The notes beneath the pieces were generated by a model, which was not told the DNA's origin, searched no databases, and was given only the letters and a program-made list of their open reading frames with translations. Made by a program: the position numbers and the translations under genes. Positions 53,627 to 63,610 of a stretch of DNA of 64,000 nucleotides are shown here, piece by piece (within the stretch, counting starts at the first letter, position 1; each line of letters starts with the position of its first letter). Source of the DNA: Gracilaria domingensis (lineage: Eukaryota > Rhodophyta > Florideophyceae > Gracilariales > Gracilariaceae); contig VCMS01000035.1 in assembly GCA_022539475.1 (NCBI GenBank), forward strand, positions 212,436-276,435, in the 5' to 3' direction.

Positions 53627-54324
53627 TGTGTATGTGCCCCATGAGGTGTGCACAACTTTAGTGTATATTGTTCGTTTAATGTACAGTTGAACCTACTTAG
53701 GTGGGCGCGACCTCGCCGTCGCGTGCACTAAGCAAAGTTAACTGAGGTTCGTCTTCGAGACTACTTTCTCGTTCGAGAGCACTTTTTGTTGGATCTAGAC
53801 GTTGCTGCCCTTGCCGATCTACGACTGCATGTGTAAAGTGAACTAACGAGGTCTAAGCGGACCTACTTCGCCGGACATCTGAATTACACGATGATAGGTT
53901 GATTCTTGTTGCTTGCTTATTCCTGATTGCAGGACAAATATCTGACCCAGTATTGGGTGTGTTTTTTGTTATTGTTTTCCTTTTATTTGGTCTTCCTCGT
54001 CTTTCGGGCCTGTTTCCTGCTTGCGCACGGCCTTTGACTCCTCTTTTCTGGATCTTTTCTTTCTCTTTTCTTTTTCGAGCTACGTCTGCCCTCGGAGTCT
54101 ACAGTTTACTCTTCGAAAATTTCTACCATTTTCTCATTTTTCTGGGTTTTCCTTACCTTTCTCGCTTCTTTACTTCACCTCTAAAGGTTCTACCTCAGCG
54201 CTCTACTGGCTCTACACGCAGTTTTTTGGTACCCACAGTCGCTCTCCAGCCGAGCTTCCATCCCAACAGACAGCAGGATCTCAAAGATGCTGTGTGTGTT
54301 TCCCATTTCCGGGATTGCACTACA
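53627..54324 (+). repeat. Probable LTR relic of the Gypsy lineage
   Basis: Ends CCCATTTCCGGGATTGCACTACA at 54302-54324, matching the LTR 3' terminus of the lineage. It has a pyrimidine-rich U5-like stretch (53930-54180) like the 8-kb element, and CTTGCGCACGGCCTTTGAC resembling CTTGCGCACGGTCACAAG in the other LTR. The start is uncertain; TGTGTATGTGCCCC at 53627 is the best candidate. An open frame inside (53899-54411) is Phe/Leu-rich and not believed to be a gene. Confidence 0.45.
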
Positions 54325-54516
54325 GAGTGCAAGAGCGGAAACGGAAACCACGCACAAGAGGTTCCAGATTCTGCTCCCTGTTGGGATAAAAGCTCAATTC
54401 GTACAACATAAAACTCCTTGACGACAAATGAAGAAGGTTTTTAGTAGACCTGCAGAAAAGTTGACTAGTGTAGTAAGATTGCTACACACAAAAGTTTAAG
54501 ATTAAGCACCACATAT

Positions 54517-55040
54517 GCTAGATTACAAAGAGGAAGAATAGAATGAACGTTCACTGCATCTATACTGGTGAACGTTCACTTCTCAGGTCAACGCTCACTG
54601 CTACTCTACCAGTGAACGTTCACTGTGTGAGTGAACGTTAATATGGTAGATTACTACGAGTAAGAATAGAATGATCGTTCACTGCCTCTGTACTGGTGAA
54701 CGTTCACTGTGCTAGTGAACGTTTTTTATCCCATCTTAATGAACTTTTATACAGTAAACATTCACTTATGCAGTTAACGCTGACCGCTGTAGCGGTGATC
54801 GTTTACCTATCGAGTGAATTCTCACTGCTTCTCTTCCAGTGAATGTTCACTGTGTGAGCGCACGTTAGCATATCACCACTCAATGAACGTTTATACAATA
54901 AATATCCACTCATGCAGTTAACGCTGACCGCATGGGAGACAGTTCATTATATATAGTGCAGTAATTGTGCGTAATAGTTTGATCCAAGGATTGGTCATCG
55001 ATTTAAGTACAGTTTATGTTCATTGGTTCACTTCTAGTGA
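54517..55040. repeat. Array of the palindrome GTGAACGTTCAC, right block
   Basis: Exact GTGAACGTTCAC at 54568-54579, 54612-54623 and 54696-54707, with many one-mismatch copies out to about 55035. Two copies of a 64-bp unit start at 54517 and 54645 (TAGATTAC...AGAATAGAATG..CGTTCACTGC.TCT.TACTG). A third, degenerate copy is at 53208. A longer block (CATGCAGTTAACGCTGACCGC) also recurs at about 54764 and 54912. Confidence 0.7.
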
Positions 55041-55128
55041 ATGTTATGGTGCCGCGCACGAATGTGCTGGACAAAACCAGCAAGGCACTGCTGAAAGCCT
55101 GTAGGTCTCGCCATCCGGGTGCTGATGG

Positions 55129-55660
55129 TCATTGCGGGGGCGAAAAACTCGCACTGCCTGTCGGTAATCCCCGTGCTGGCGGGCTTCTTCTCATAGAAGA
55201 CATTGCTGATATGGTTGCAGACCGGCTCAGCTTTTGTTCGTCATCGTCAATACTCTTCGAGCGAAGAAGAACAATGTGCTCAAGCTGTTCGAAGGTGGCC
55301 ATCGCAGCAATCATGAATTCTGCATCAAAGACAACGGCCTCCAAATGCAGCACGCAGTGAAGCAGATGAGCCTCCACGGAAGTGCGCTGTACTTCAGGAT
55401 TTGTTTCCATATACGGCCAGTTTTTGAGCTGCAGAGCTCTCAAACTGGGAAAGTTCCGGAGCAAAACGCGAACCTCACCCTCCGGGGGGGGGCGTCTCCC
55501 TCGCCTTCCAGCAGCGATACATCGCAGAGAAATCCAGCGTCGTGGTGGCATGCGATATCTGTCGAGCCACCCCTCGCCATTGCTTGCACACGCGAAAGGC
55601 CGAAAGCACGCTTTTCAGCCCCACGTATCTGAGAACGAGCTGCAGCGTATTGTCGTCCAG
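55129..55660 (-). pseudogene. F-box/LRR protein, frame changed at a homopolymer
   Basis: From 55660 down, one frame reads LDDNTLQLVLRYVGLKSVLS then AFRVCKQWRGVARQI, a good F-box (hydrophobic, LP-like start, VCKxWR end). After a run of nine G/C at 55484-55492 the reading continues in the next frame as GEVRVLLRNFPSLRALQLKN, a leucine-rich-repeat-like stretch, down to 55129. One base fewer in the run would keep a single frame, so this is either an assembly error or a young pseudogene. F-box proteins bring targets to SCF ubiquitin ligases; the LRR would choose the target. The start codon was not identified; the frame is open some way upstream of 55660. Confidence 0.6.
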
Positions 55661-56059
55661 CCCAGCGCTTGCTCGATGGCGCGCGCGGGAGAAAGAGCGA
55701 GAGAGGAGCAGAATATGAGAAGGACATGAGCGTTACGCTGCCAAAGGACCTGCGCAATGCGGAAAAGTAATACCGCATTGCGCTGCTGCTGGGCAACGAC
55801 AGCAGCGACCTGTAGACGCAAGCTGCTGCTGGAGCACCTCAAGGGCGGCAAGTCTCTGAAGGAGGTGGGCAGCCAAAGTAAGACGCGCGCCACCATGAAG
55901 CTGCGCTCGAAGAACTGAGCGCGGCAGAAGGGCGAGAGGCAGGTGAAACAAACTAGGCGGAGGGAGACAAAATCGCGTATTCTCGAGGGGCAGCGCCGAT
56001 GCGAGATCTCTCACTGCAGTACTGGCGAGAAGCTTCTCGCTACTGAACTGAGACCATCT

Positions 56060-56098
56060 CGGTGGCCAGCAATTTGAGCAAAATCTTGCTGGCCACCG
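56060..56098. repeat. Perfect 13-bp inverted repeat
   Basis: CGGTGGCCAGCAA (56060-56072) and TTGCTGGCCACCG (56086-56098) with a 13-base loop. It lies between the F-box gene and the next reading; neighbours offer no obvious role. 55700-56130 otherwise shows no gene. Confidence 0.6.
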
Positions 56099-56134
56099 TG
56101 ATCAATATCCTCCTCGCGTGGGGCATGGGGCTCC

Positions 56135-57445
56135 GTGCAGCTACCCATCTTCTCAAACATGGAGACCTACCAAGAACGCGTAGAGAACTTATTTCTCAGT
56201 CAATCTCTCTCCTCATTTTCTGCTGATCTTCGCAAGAATAGTCTTAGAACATCAAACAAACGTCTGTCGGACGTTTTACGGGAGCTTGCTACACGATCCG
56301 TCCAGGGTACTCCTTTGAAGTATGAGCTCAAGAAACTATAAAACCGCTCTATGAAGGCAAATAGAAATACCACCGCGTTGCAGAAAAACATCGGGACGAT
56401 ATGGATGTTTATTAAGGGATCAGAGCCAGATAACAAGGATGAGGAAAAGTTTGGAATGAAATTGTTTTGTGGGAAAGCGTCGGAGGTTATTGAGTTCATT
56501 CTTACAATTGTCAGTGCTTTTCCAGATTGGCTTACTGTACTTCCTGTTCTTTCTGTTTTTACATTCATCTCTGACGTGCATTACTTCCTAATCTGCGCCT
56601 ACAAAGATACGATTTTTACAGGTGGTGAGCTACAACAACAGATTTGGTTCGACTCTCTGAGCGCTGAGAACGAGAAGAGGACTTTCGACGTGTTTGCTTC
56701 AGCTTTCGGACTTTTCGTACGGCAGACACATCAAAAAGCTCATGATCGTTTTACGAACCCCTACATCAAAAAGAGGCCGTCAATATGCGACTCTTTTCAC
56801 CGCGATGGCAAAACAGTTGTGAAGTCTACGATCGAATTGTTGAACAAGATGTTTTTATTTGTTGGACCTTCTACAATTTGTTCTACAAGACAGAGACAGA
56901 TTATTGAAGGGCTATGGGATGCAAATTATGCTCGTGTTTTGGCTCACAGTGATGCTGTTCATTCGAGTCAAAGAGAGATTCGTGCGCAGAAAGGGCAGAA
57001 AACGCCAGGACTGTCAATGGCATTTTGTGGGTTTTGTACTGGGTTTCTGCAAGAGCTTTGAGGGTTTTACGATGATCCAAGCCTTTAGTTCAAAGCCATG
57101 ATTTCATCTGCGGCGGAATATGAAATTAATATGGCTCCAAGGGCTTTGATTCCGCAGCCAAGAATGTTCTCGGACTTTCGCGTAATATGGGAGACGCTGA
57201 TATCCAGTAAGAATACCATATTTCAAACTATGCTGAGAGAGAGTATATTGTGTAAGCCGCAAATTCTTCCGAAGCATGTGAAAGAAGCTTTATTCAGAAG
57301 CTCTAGCTTTGCGGTAATGAAGAAAACGAAGCAGGAACTGTACCAAGTTCGGCTTTCTCTCGAATTGATTTTCGAGAACAGTTGCAAAACGTTCTATCAG
57401 GTTACAAGGGAGCTCGTGTACACTTCACCAAGAGAAGGAGAATAA
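56135..57445 (+). pseudogene. Unknown protein of about 437 codons with three in-frame stops
   Basis: A single plus frame covers the region with stops at about 56339 (TAA), 57059 (TGA) and 57089 (TAG) and no frameshift. It opens METYQERVENLFLSQSLSSF and continues with helical, hydrophobic segments (VIEFILTIVSAFPDWLTVLP, DSFHRDGKTVVKSTIELLNK). The last 115 codons read PRALIPQPRMFSDFRVIWET onward to a TAA. No family recognised; the length, even composition and charge pattern look like a real globular protein. It could be a lineage-specific or transposon-borne gene. Confidence 0.45.
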
Positions 57446-57500
57446 GGTTTGAACAGCCCTGGAGCGGATCAAGCCCATCTTCAACCACTACGGCGTTCTT

Positions 57501-57675
57501 TTGTGACTTTAGTCTGCTCATCATCCTTCACGACACGCGTTTCTGTTCTTTCCGTGACATATATTTACTTCAACCTGCAATGTTAACCTAGAGCTACGCC
57601 TAACGCGACCGAAGCGGTGCCGACAGCACTTTCCGAGACAGCTCTTGCAAGGCGGACGGCGTGCCCTGCTTGGCC
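57501..57675. repeat. Duplicated 3' gene tail, copy 1
   Basis: Matches 59961-60145 at roughly 80% by eye (for example TTCCGTGACATA.ATTTACT and AACCTAGAGCT.CG.CTAA). On the minus strand both end a frame with a similar C terminus: TPSALQELSRKVLSAPLRSR here, TPSDARELSRRVLWTPLRPY in copy 2. An 82-codon frame (57848-57600) carries this tail here. Confidence 0.6.
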
Positions 57676-58029
57676 AATGTTCCGTTATAGCCCCAACGGT
57701 CTTCGTCTCGTTCACTCACCTCTTCTGCATCGCAGCTGGGTTGGTTGGGCAACTGACCTTCGCGAACGAGCTGATGTATGGCATTCAGCGCTGTCTGGGA
57801 TCTGATGGGTTGTACATTTTGTTTCCCACTGGGTTCGGTTGCGACCAATTCCGGAACGCTAGACTTCGAGCTCGAGAGAAGCTGCTTTGCAGCGGCTTTC
57901 TTCGCACGTTTCTGATTACGACTAACTGTGGTGGTTCAATAAACTCATAAGGTGACTTGTTCTGCAATTGCACGCACATAGTGACTTCCATCTAGACTCT
58001 GCTTTGCCTCGAACGCGCACCTGCTCAAA

Positions 58030-59900
58030 TCGTGGATTTAAGAGAACAAAGAACTTTTTCTTCTGTGGTATCTGGTTAAGAGAAAACACACTGAGTCTAC
58101 TCCGTCTTCTTCTTCGCCACGGGGAATTGCGTCGACCTCAAGAAGAGACGATTCCGGAGTTCTCTTTGGTTGCTGCTTAGTAGCTGCCTGCTTCTTGCTG
58201 TTCTTGGACCGTACATCTTCACCCGCAGCTTCTGGCTGGGCATCGTCATCAGAGCCTGAAGATATTCGCGGCTTTTCTACGTTCTTTCTTGATCCCCTCT
58301 TTGTTTTCAGAGTAGCGGTGTCCCTGTTGGGTGGTGTCTTCCGTCAAGATTCGTCTGAGGTATGACCGGTTGTGGGGGAAAGGACGGGCCATCGCGACCG
58401 GGCTTAGATGCCATTTGTGAATGAACGGCAAACGGGTTGCACGATACTGGTACGCCATTCATGGCTGGGTTGAAATGGGTCGATTGGTGTTGGTACACAT
58501 TTTTGGCTGGACTTTGAAGAAAACGGTGCACAACCATTTGAGGTACGTGCGGAAGGAAATCCGGCTGCAATGGGAGCTGAGTTTGGTAACCCATCATCGA
58601 TGTCACGGGCGGCATTGGAAGTTGAGAGAAAGGAGGGATGTGGAAACCTGCTCAGCTGAAGAATGGTCTCTGGTGGAAGCGCATGCACCCGTTTGTCGGG
58701 ACTTTGACCAAGATGCGTGCCTCCATGTGCAAAATGCTGATTAGGAACACCGTGGTCGTTGAATTTCGTAGCACTTGCCGGCAAGGTATTCATGTTGGAG
58801 TGATTTAACCGTAGTTGGCCTCCGCGTGAAATTGTAGGCATTGCGTAAGGATTATGAAATGATGGACCGCCCACTACCGGTGGTGCAAGGGCAAAGGATA
58901 CCCTGATTTGCTGCGAGGACACTGCAGGATCAGGAAGGCTGTTGCGCCTGCGGGAGTCCTTATTTCCAGCAGCGGTGGCTTGTCCCTCCATGACACCGTG
59001 TGCTCGGTTATGGGGCCTGTGGTGCATCGCGAGTGTAGATTGGTTTGGTGTTCCAGACACAGGGGCCGAGTGTCTGCGCTGGTGGCTTCGGCCTCTGTGC
59101 CCAACCGCTCGATCAGGCTTTGGCCGTGCTACAGAAGTCTTGTTTGGTTCTGATGCGTTGGTTGTCTTCGAAGCATTAGAGAGTCGAAACGTTCTGCTTT
59201 TGTGGTTTATCTTCGCGGCAGTGACGCGCGACCGAGGCGTATGGTGTGCCGCCAGAGCAGCTTCCGGGGTTCGTTGCGCTGACGCGGAGTTTTCGAGGGC
59301 GTCAAGCGTTACATGCCGAACGGAGGGCGGAAGCGTTGATACGCCACTGGGCGGGAGTTCGAAGCTTTCGAAGTGTGACAGTCTGTGACGCGCTCTCTTG
59401 ACGGCGACAGAAGAAGTTCGTTTTGGGGCGAACGCCTCTTCCGTCTTTAGACCAAGGTTAGCATCCATACTTCTCCTTGGCAGGCTGGAGTGCGTTTGAG
59501 AATGCCTGGGGATTCGGTTGTTGTAAACATAAACTGGCACGCTCATGTCTAGTTCCGCGTTATGCACACGCTTGTGGGGGTGCGTGGAATTGATCGGGCG
59601 GGAAGGTTGTCTTCCTGTCAGGATGTGCTTGTGACGCTTTTTGGAGACTTGAGGAGCAGGACGCATCGACGATTTTCGCTTTGGCGGGGGTTCGGGCGAT
59701 GATGCGGTGTCAGGTTTGACAACGCTGGGTTCGTCCTCTTGGACGAGAACGAAGGAGAGACGAGTAGTTGGGCGAGGGGTTGTCGTTCGAGAGGCGTCAT
59801 CGCCGGATTGCTATTCACACGCTTTCCAGTCGCTGAAGGACTCATGCACGAAGTCTTCGATGTTTGAGGCCCAAAGCGATGCGCAGCCGGCAGATGTCTG
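58030..59900 (-). pseudogene. Low-complexity Pro/Ser/Lys-rich protein, frame-broken
   Basis: Minus-strand pieces read consecutively: from about 59900 (SATGKRVNSNPAMTPLERQP), then 59666 down (MRPAPQVSKKRHKHILTGRQ; a 420-codon frame whose end is unlikely to be real), then from about 58645 in another frame (MPPVTSMMGYQTQLPLQPDF), and finally a Lys/Glu/Asp-rich tail at about 58345-58050 (SDDDAQPEAAGEDVRSKNSK). Basic, disordered and nuclear-looking, with no domain recognised. Frame changes lie near 59680, 58645 and 58345. The 420-residue section is continuous and might be expressed by itself. Confidence 0.4.
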
Positions 59901-59960
59901 GGTAAAGCGGGCGGAGGCGGGGGTCAAGGGGGAAGGGGAACGGCTAAAGTGGCAGGTGTG

Positions 59961-60145
59961 GTGACTTTTGTTCTACAAGATGCATCCTTCACGACAGGCG
60001 GTTCTGTTCTCTCCGTGACATAAATTTACTGTAACCTGCAGTGCTAACCTAGAGCTGCGGCTAATACGGCCGAAGCGGAGTCCACAGCACTCTCCGCGAT
60101 AGCTCGCGGGCGTCGGACGGCGTGCTCCGGTTGGGCAGGTAGCGC
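59961..60145. repeat. Duplicated 3' gene tail, copy 2
   Basis: See copy 1 at 57501-57675. Here it is the authentic end of the gene to its right on the minus strand. Confidence 0.6.
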
Positions 60146-61549
60146 GGCATGACGAACGCGCGCCCGTCCTTCATGCACTTGTGCTGCCACGCAAACGTGC
60201 ACAGCAAGCCGAAGCACTTCTCTACTACCTCCCGCGACAGCCGCGCGTTGCGCTCGCCAATCGCCGCCTTCTGCACCGCGTTGCCCGACAGCATCCAGGA
60301 CTCGCCGTCGCTGAACAGCGTGCGCAGCCACTCCGCGTTCGCCGGCGGCGGGTTTCCGCGGACGTCCGTCCGCGTCCTGAAGCCTATCCGCTTCGCCAGT
60401 TTTCACCCCGCCCGCATGCCGTTCTCGTCCAACGCCGCACTTTCGTGTCTTTGTAGAATTCTTTCTTTCCTCTTCCGCTTCCTCGACTTGGGTGCACCCG
60501 GACTCGCTGCATGCGCTTGGTGCGCCAGCATCCGCTGCACTGTTGCCGCTGGCCCGCGTTTCTCTGCCCACCGATCGATACCCACCGCGCTGCCATTGCT
60601 TGGCACGCCCCCACCCCGAACACCACCGTCAGCCCCAACGCTATCTTCTCTCGCTGGTCGTCCCGGAATTGAAAGTCGCGACGAGAACTTGTTTGCGCCA
60701 TCCCCTTCTCGTTCACGAATACGGTCTGCATGCATCCTTCCCTCCTGCACCACTCCTCTTTTTCTAACGTCGTCAGAGGCAGCCCGAACGTCGTTTATCG
60801 CTCGACTCCTAGCGTTTTCCTCACTCGTGCCACCATGCTTCACCGCGCCCTTCAACTCAATCCCCGTGTTCAAAGATCCCTTGCTCTCCTCACGCCTCGC
60901 CCGTGACTCACCCTGTCTCAGTATCACAGCTTTTCTTCTCCGTGCCTCTGATTCACTATCGTCTCGTTGTTTCGCTTTTTCTGGAGAGCCTTCCCAGCTT
61001 GACCCTCCTGAACCATCATCGTTTCGCTCCGCTGCGACTTTCGGAGTTGCAATTAGTGTAGTCATGTATTTTACCAGTTTGGCAAACGATTTCGAAGCCG
61101 CTGTCAGGTCCAAAGTTGTCCTTCGACAATATTCGTCTTCCATCCGTAGTTTATTTCCTTTTTCATCTTGCTAAAGCGATTTGATTTGCTTTTTCAACTC
61201 CCTCGGCCTTCTTCCAGTCTTAATTCCTTCCTAAACCTTCTGCTTGACTTGCGAGTCATTCGGCTTATCTGAAGCATGCGAGAATAGCGTGCAGTATTTC
61301 TTCAACTCGCTGGCAAAATGTTCGTCCGCAATAGCTAGCAGTTCTACCATACGTCTCCCCATGTATACGTGCCAAATTATTATGCCGTCAGTAGAGCGAA
61401 ACAATGGTCGCACGCATTCGCGACTTCCGCTCATGTACAATGCCTTTAGCCCGCCAATTGTATCGTAGATTAACGAGATGCCGGCATTCACCGAAACAAG
61501 TTCCTTGAACAGAATGAATGAAGGTGGGGGAGTGAAGGGGATTAGAGCG
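60061..61549 (-). pseudogene. Unknown coiled-coil protein, about 490 codons, in-frame stops only
   Basis: One minus frame runs from about 61549 to 60061 with stops at about 61231 (TAG), 61176 (TAG) and 60403 (TGA), and no frameshift. Segments: LFKELVSVNAGISLIYDTIG; an Arg/Lys/Glu-rich coiled coil around the second stop (RRPRELKKQIKSL then QDEKGNKLRMEDE); a disordered middle; a basic patch KSRKRKRKERILQR; and a compact C-terminal domain (KRIGFRTRTDVRG, NAEWLRTLFSDGESWMLSGN, CTFAWQHKCMKDGRAF). Neither family nor function recognised. All three stops are one C-to-T or G-to-A step from Gln, Arg or Trp codons. The opposite strand has a 341-codon open frame here, judged a shadow. Confidence 0.45.
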
Positions 61550-62200
61550 CCGCTTTTGGCTTCCAGACCCTATCTCGCACACGTGAGCGCAGGCGTTTAC
61601 GTAGCCTTGCTTGAAAGACATCTAGTTGCTTACAACGGACTACCTAAGCACCTTTCACCGGTGTCAGTCACGCTTTCCGTGACACGTTACTAGGGGTCGT
61701 AAGCAGCGTGTTCACTACACGGCAGTGTAGACCAAAATTGCTAGCAGTTCAAGCCTTCTATGAGAGGTCATCGTGCAGGTAATGACATTTAATTGTGCTG
61801 TCAATTGTGTTTCGAGGCAAGAGAAGAGGTTTTATCGCGAAGGGAGGTGCTGCGTTTGACCCGTATGACGGTGACAATGGCGCCTGGTGTTATTACGGCA
61901 AGCTCCTGGCCAACGTCAGACTGCGAGGTTCAGGCAATCACGAACCTTCGTAGCACAACCTCTCGAGCGCTTGCAACCTGCTACGGACTCCTTTGTTTTT
62001 AGTATGTCTCCTCACTTGTCCAAACGACATAAAACCACTCAAAGAACTTCATCACGCAAACGTGCTTCTCGCGTCCAAAGAACACGCCACTCCCAATCCT
62101 TGAAAGTTTCGTTCAAAACCTTCAACATCAACAAAATCAAGCGACAAACGCTTCTCCTCCAGTACAAGAAAACAATCCCAGCCCCTCACATTCCGCTCCG
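61550..62200. other. Intergenic, no convincing gene
   Basis: Short frames in several phases; one basic frame (about 61887-62204) is probably the leader of the recombinase locus. Nothing recognised. Confidence 0.35.
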
Positions 62201-63337
62201 ATGACGCCAATTCAACTACCGCCAACGCCCCAAACACTAATTCTCGATCTTCTTCAGAACAACGTTTACTATGATCCTCACAAAGCAGTGCAATCGGACA
62301 AGCCAATAGACATTGACTCTAAAGCTGCATTCTATTTATCGAAAGCCCCAGTAAGGCAGCCAAAGCTTTAAAACATCTCCTTCCTGCCCAGTGCAAAAGT
62401 ATTTTCCAATGACCTTCCGCTCATCGCCCATTGGGTCAACAAGAAAACCTGATCCAGATACTCCGCAGCACTTCAAAACTTCACTCGCTCTGTATCGCCG
62501 ACATCAAGGTATTCTTCAGCAATAGATCAGTGTATCGCGCAGTACATTACAAAGCGATTTATGGAGAACCCTAGGCCTGGATCAAAGCAAGAAATGACTA
62601 TCTTGCTTTGCATGATATTGCTTATCTATCCGTCTCTAAAGCATGATCTCGATATGTCCAGAAAGTTCCTACAAGGATGGGGTCAAATCACGCCGGCAAA
62701 ATCTGCACTTCCTCTCTGCAGTAAACTGGCCATGTCGTTTGCCTCGAACCTGCTCAACTGTTCAGCACTGAATCCGAAGGCAGCTGCGGTTCTTCTGCTG
62801 GGTTATGCCGCCTATGTGAGAGCAAATGAAGCTCTTCACTTGAGCTGGGAGGACCTATCCTTTCCAGGTGATATAAGGATTTCCTCGTTTGGCGAAAGTG
62901 CAGCAGGTGTCAACATAAGGGACGTAAGGACGTCCAAGAGAACCGGAAGGCTACAGTTTGCGCCAATTTATGACAGCCAGATCATATCATTTCTCAAGTT
63001 CTACCGATCGTCAAACCCAAACTCGAAAAGCTTCTCCCAAGGCATGTCTTATCCGTCTTACCTGAACAGCGTAAAGCGAGTGGCGGCCTCGTACAACATG
63101 TATAACGGCAAGTTTACGACGCACTCAGCTCGCATTGTCAAAGCTACCGATGATTACATCAACCAATTTTCCGTTCAGCAGATTGCTATAAACGGTCGTT
63201 GGCAATCACTTCACTCCTTACGCACATATGTAGAGAATGGACGATCATGGTTGCTGAATATCCGTCTCGCGAACGAGGATCAACGCAGCCTTCGCCAACA
63301 CGCGACAAAAATGGCTCAACTCATTCAAGGTCAATAG
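62201..63337 (+). mobile_element. Tyrosine recombinase of a Crypton or DIRS element
   Basis: A frame of 379 codons from ATG 62201, with about two breaks in its N-terminal third. The N-terminal SAM-like helices (SRYSAALQNFTRSV) lead to the catalytic domain: YAAYVRANEALHLSW (box I Arg), a lysine hairpin (VRTSKRTGRLQFAPI), FTTHSARIVKATDDY (HxxR), NGRWQSLHSLRTYV (Trp and the nucleophile Tyr). All catalytic residues are present. No reverse transcriptase is visible in the rest of the window, so whether this is a DNA-only Crypton or the right end of a DIRS element is open. Confidence 0.75.
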
Positions 63338-63413
63338 CTCGGAACACGGCGCATCGTATAGTTTACGCGTAACAGGTACATTCTTCAACGGTTATTCAAA
63401 CTCTTGTTTTCAC

Positions 63414-63432
63414 CACTGCTGCTGCAGCAGTG
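63414..63432. repeat. 8-bp inverted repeat after the recombinase gene
   Basis: CACTGCTG-CTG-CAGCAGTG, about 75 bases beyond the recombinase stop. It could be a terminal or crossover-site feature of the element, or a structured 3' end. Confidence 0.4.
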
Positions 63433-63610
63433 TTGAAACGACAACCTGCCCTTGCTACAACGGCACCACTAGATCATTTCGCACGACTTCCTCTCCTCCT
63501 TTTTATGCCCTCGCTCTTTCTCCCTCATCACAGCCTCGTCTCAGCACCTTCCTTCCCGATCTAAAGAAGTTTCCTGCAACTCACAACATTCTCCACCAAC
63601 GACGGCAGCC

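Noticed and set aside
53899-54411. 170-codon Phe/Leu-rich frame as a membrane protein
   Set aside because: It lies in the pyrimidine-rich U5-like part of an LTR relic, which yields Phe, Leu and Ser by composition alone.
58404-59666. A complete 420-residue protein
   Set aside because: The C-terminal third of this frame looks random, whereas a neighbouring frame from about 58645 continues the Pro/Gln-rich style, so a frame change is more likely.
60149-61174. 341-codon plus-strand open frame
   Set aside because: It is Ser/Leu/Phe-rich and antisense to a charged coiled-coil reading with a compact C-terminal domain; judged a shadow.
13262-61549. A variant genetic code with TGA read as Trp
   Set aside because: Several TGA fall at Trp positions, but TAA and TAG breaks occur in the same loci, the intact 1,351-residue gene uses only TGG for Trp, and some genes have frameshifts as well. 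Decay is simpler.
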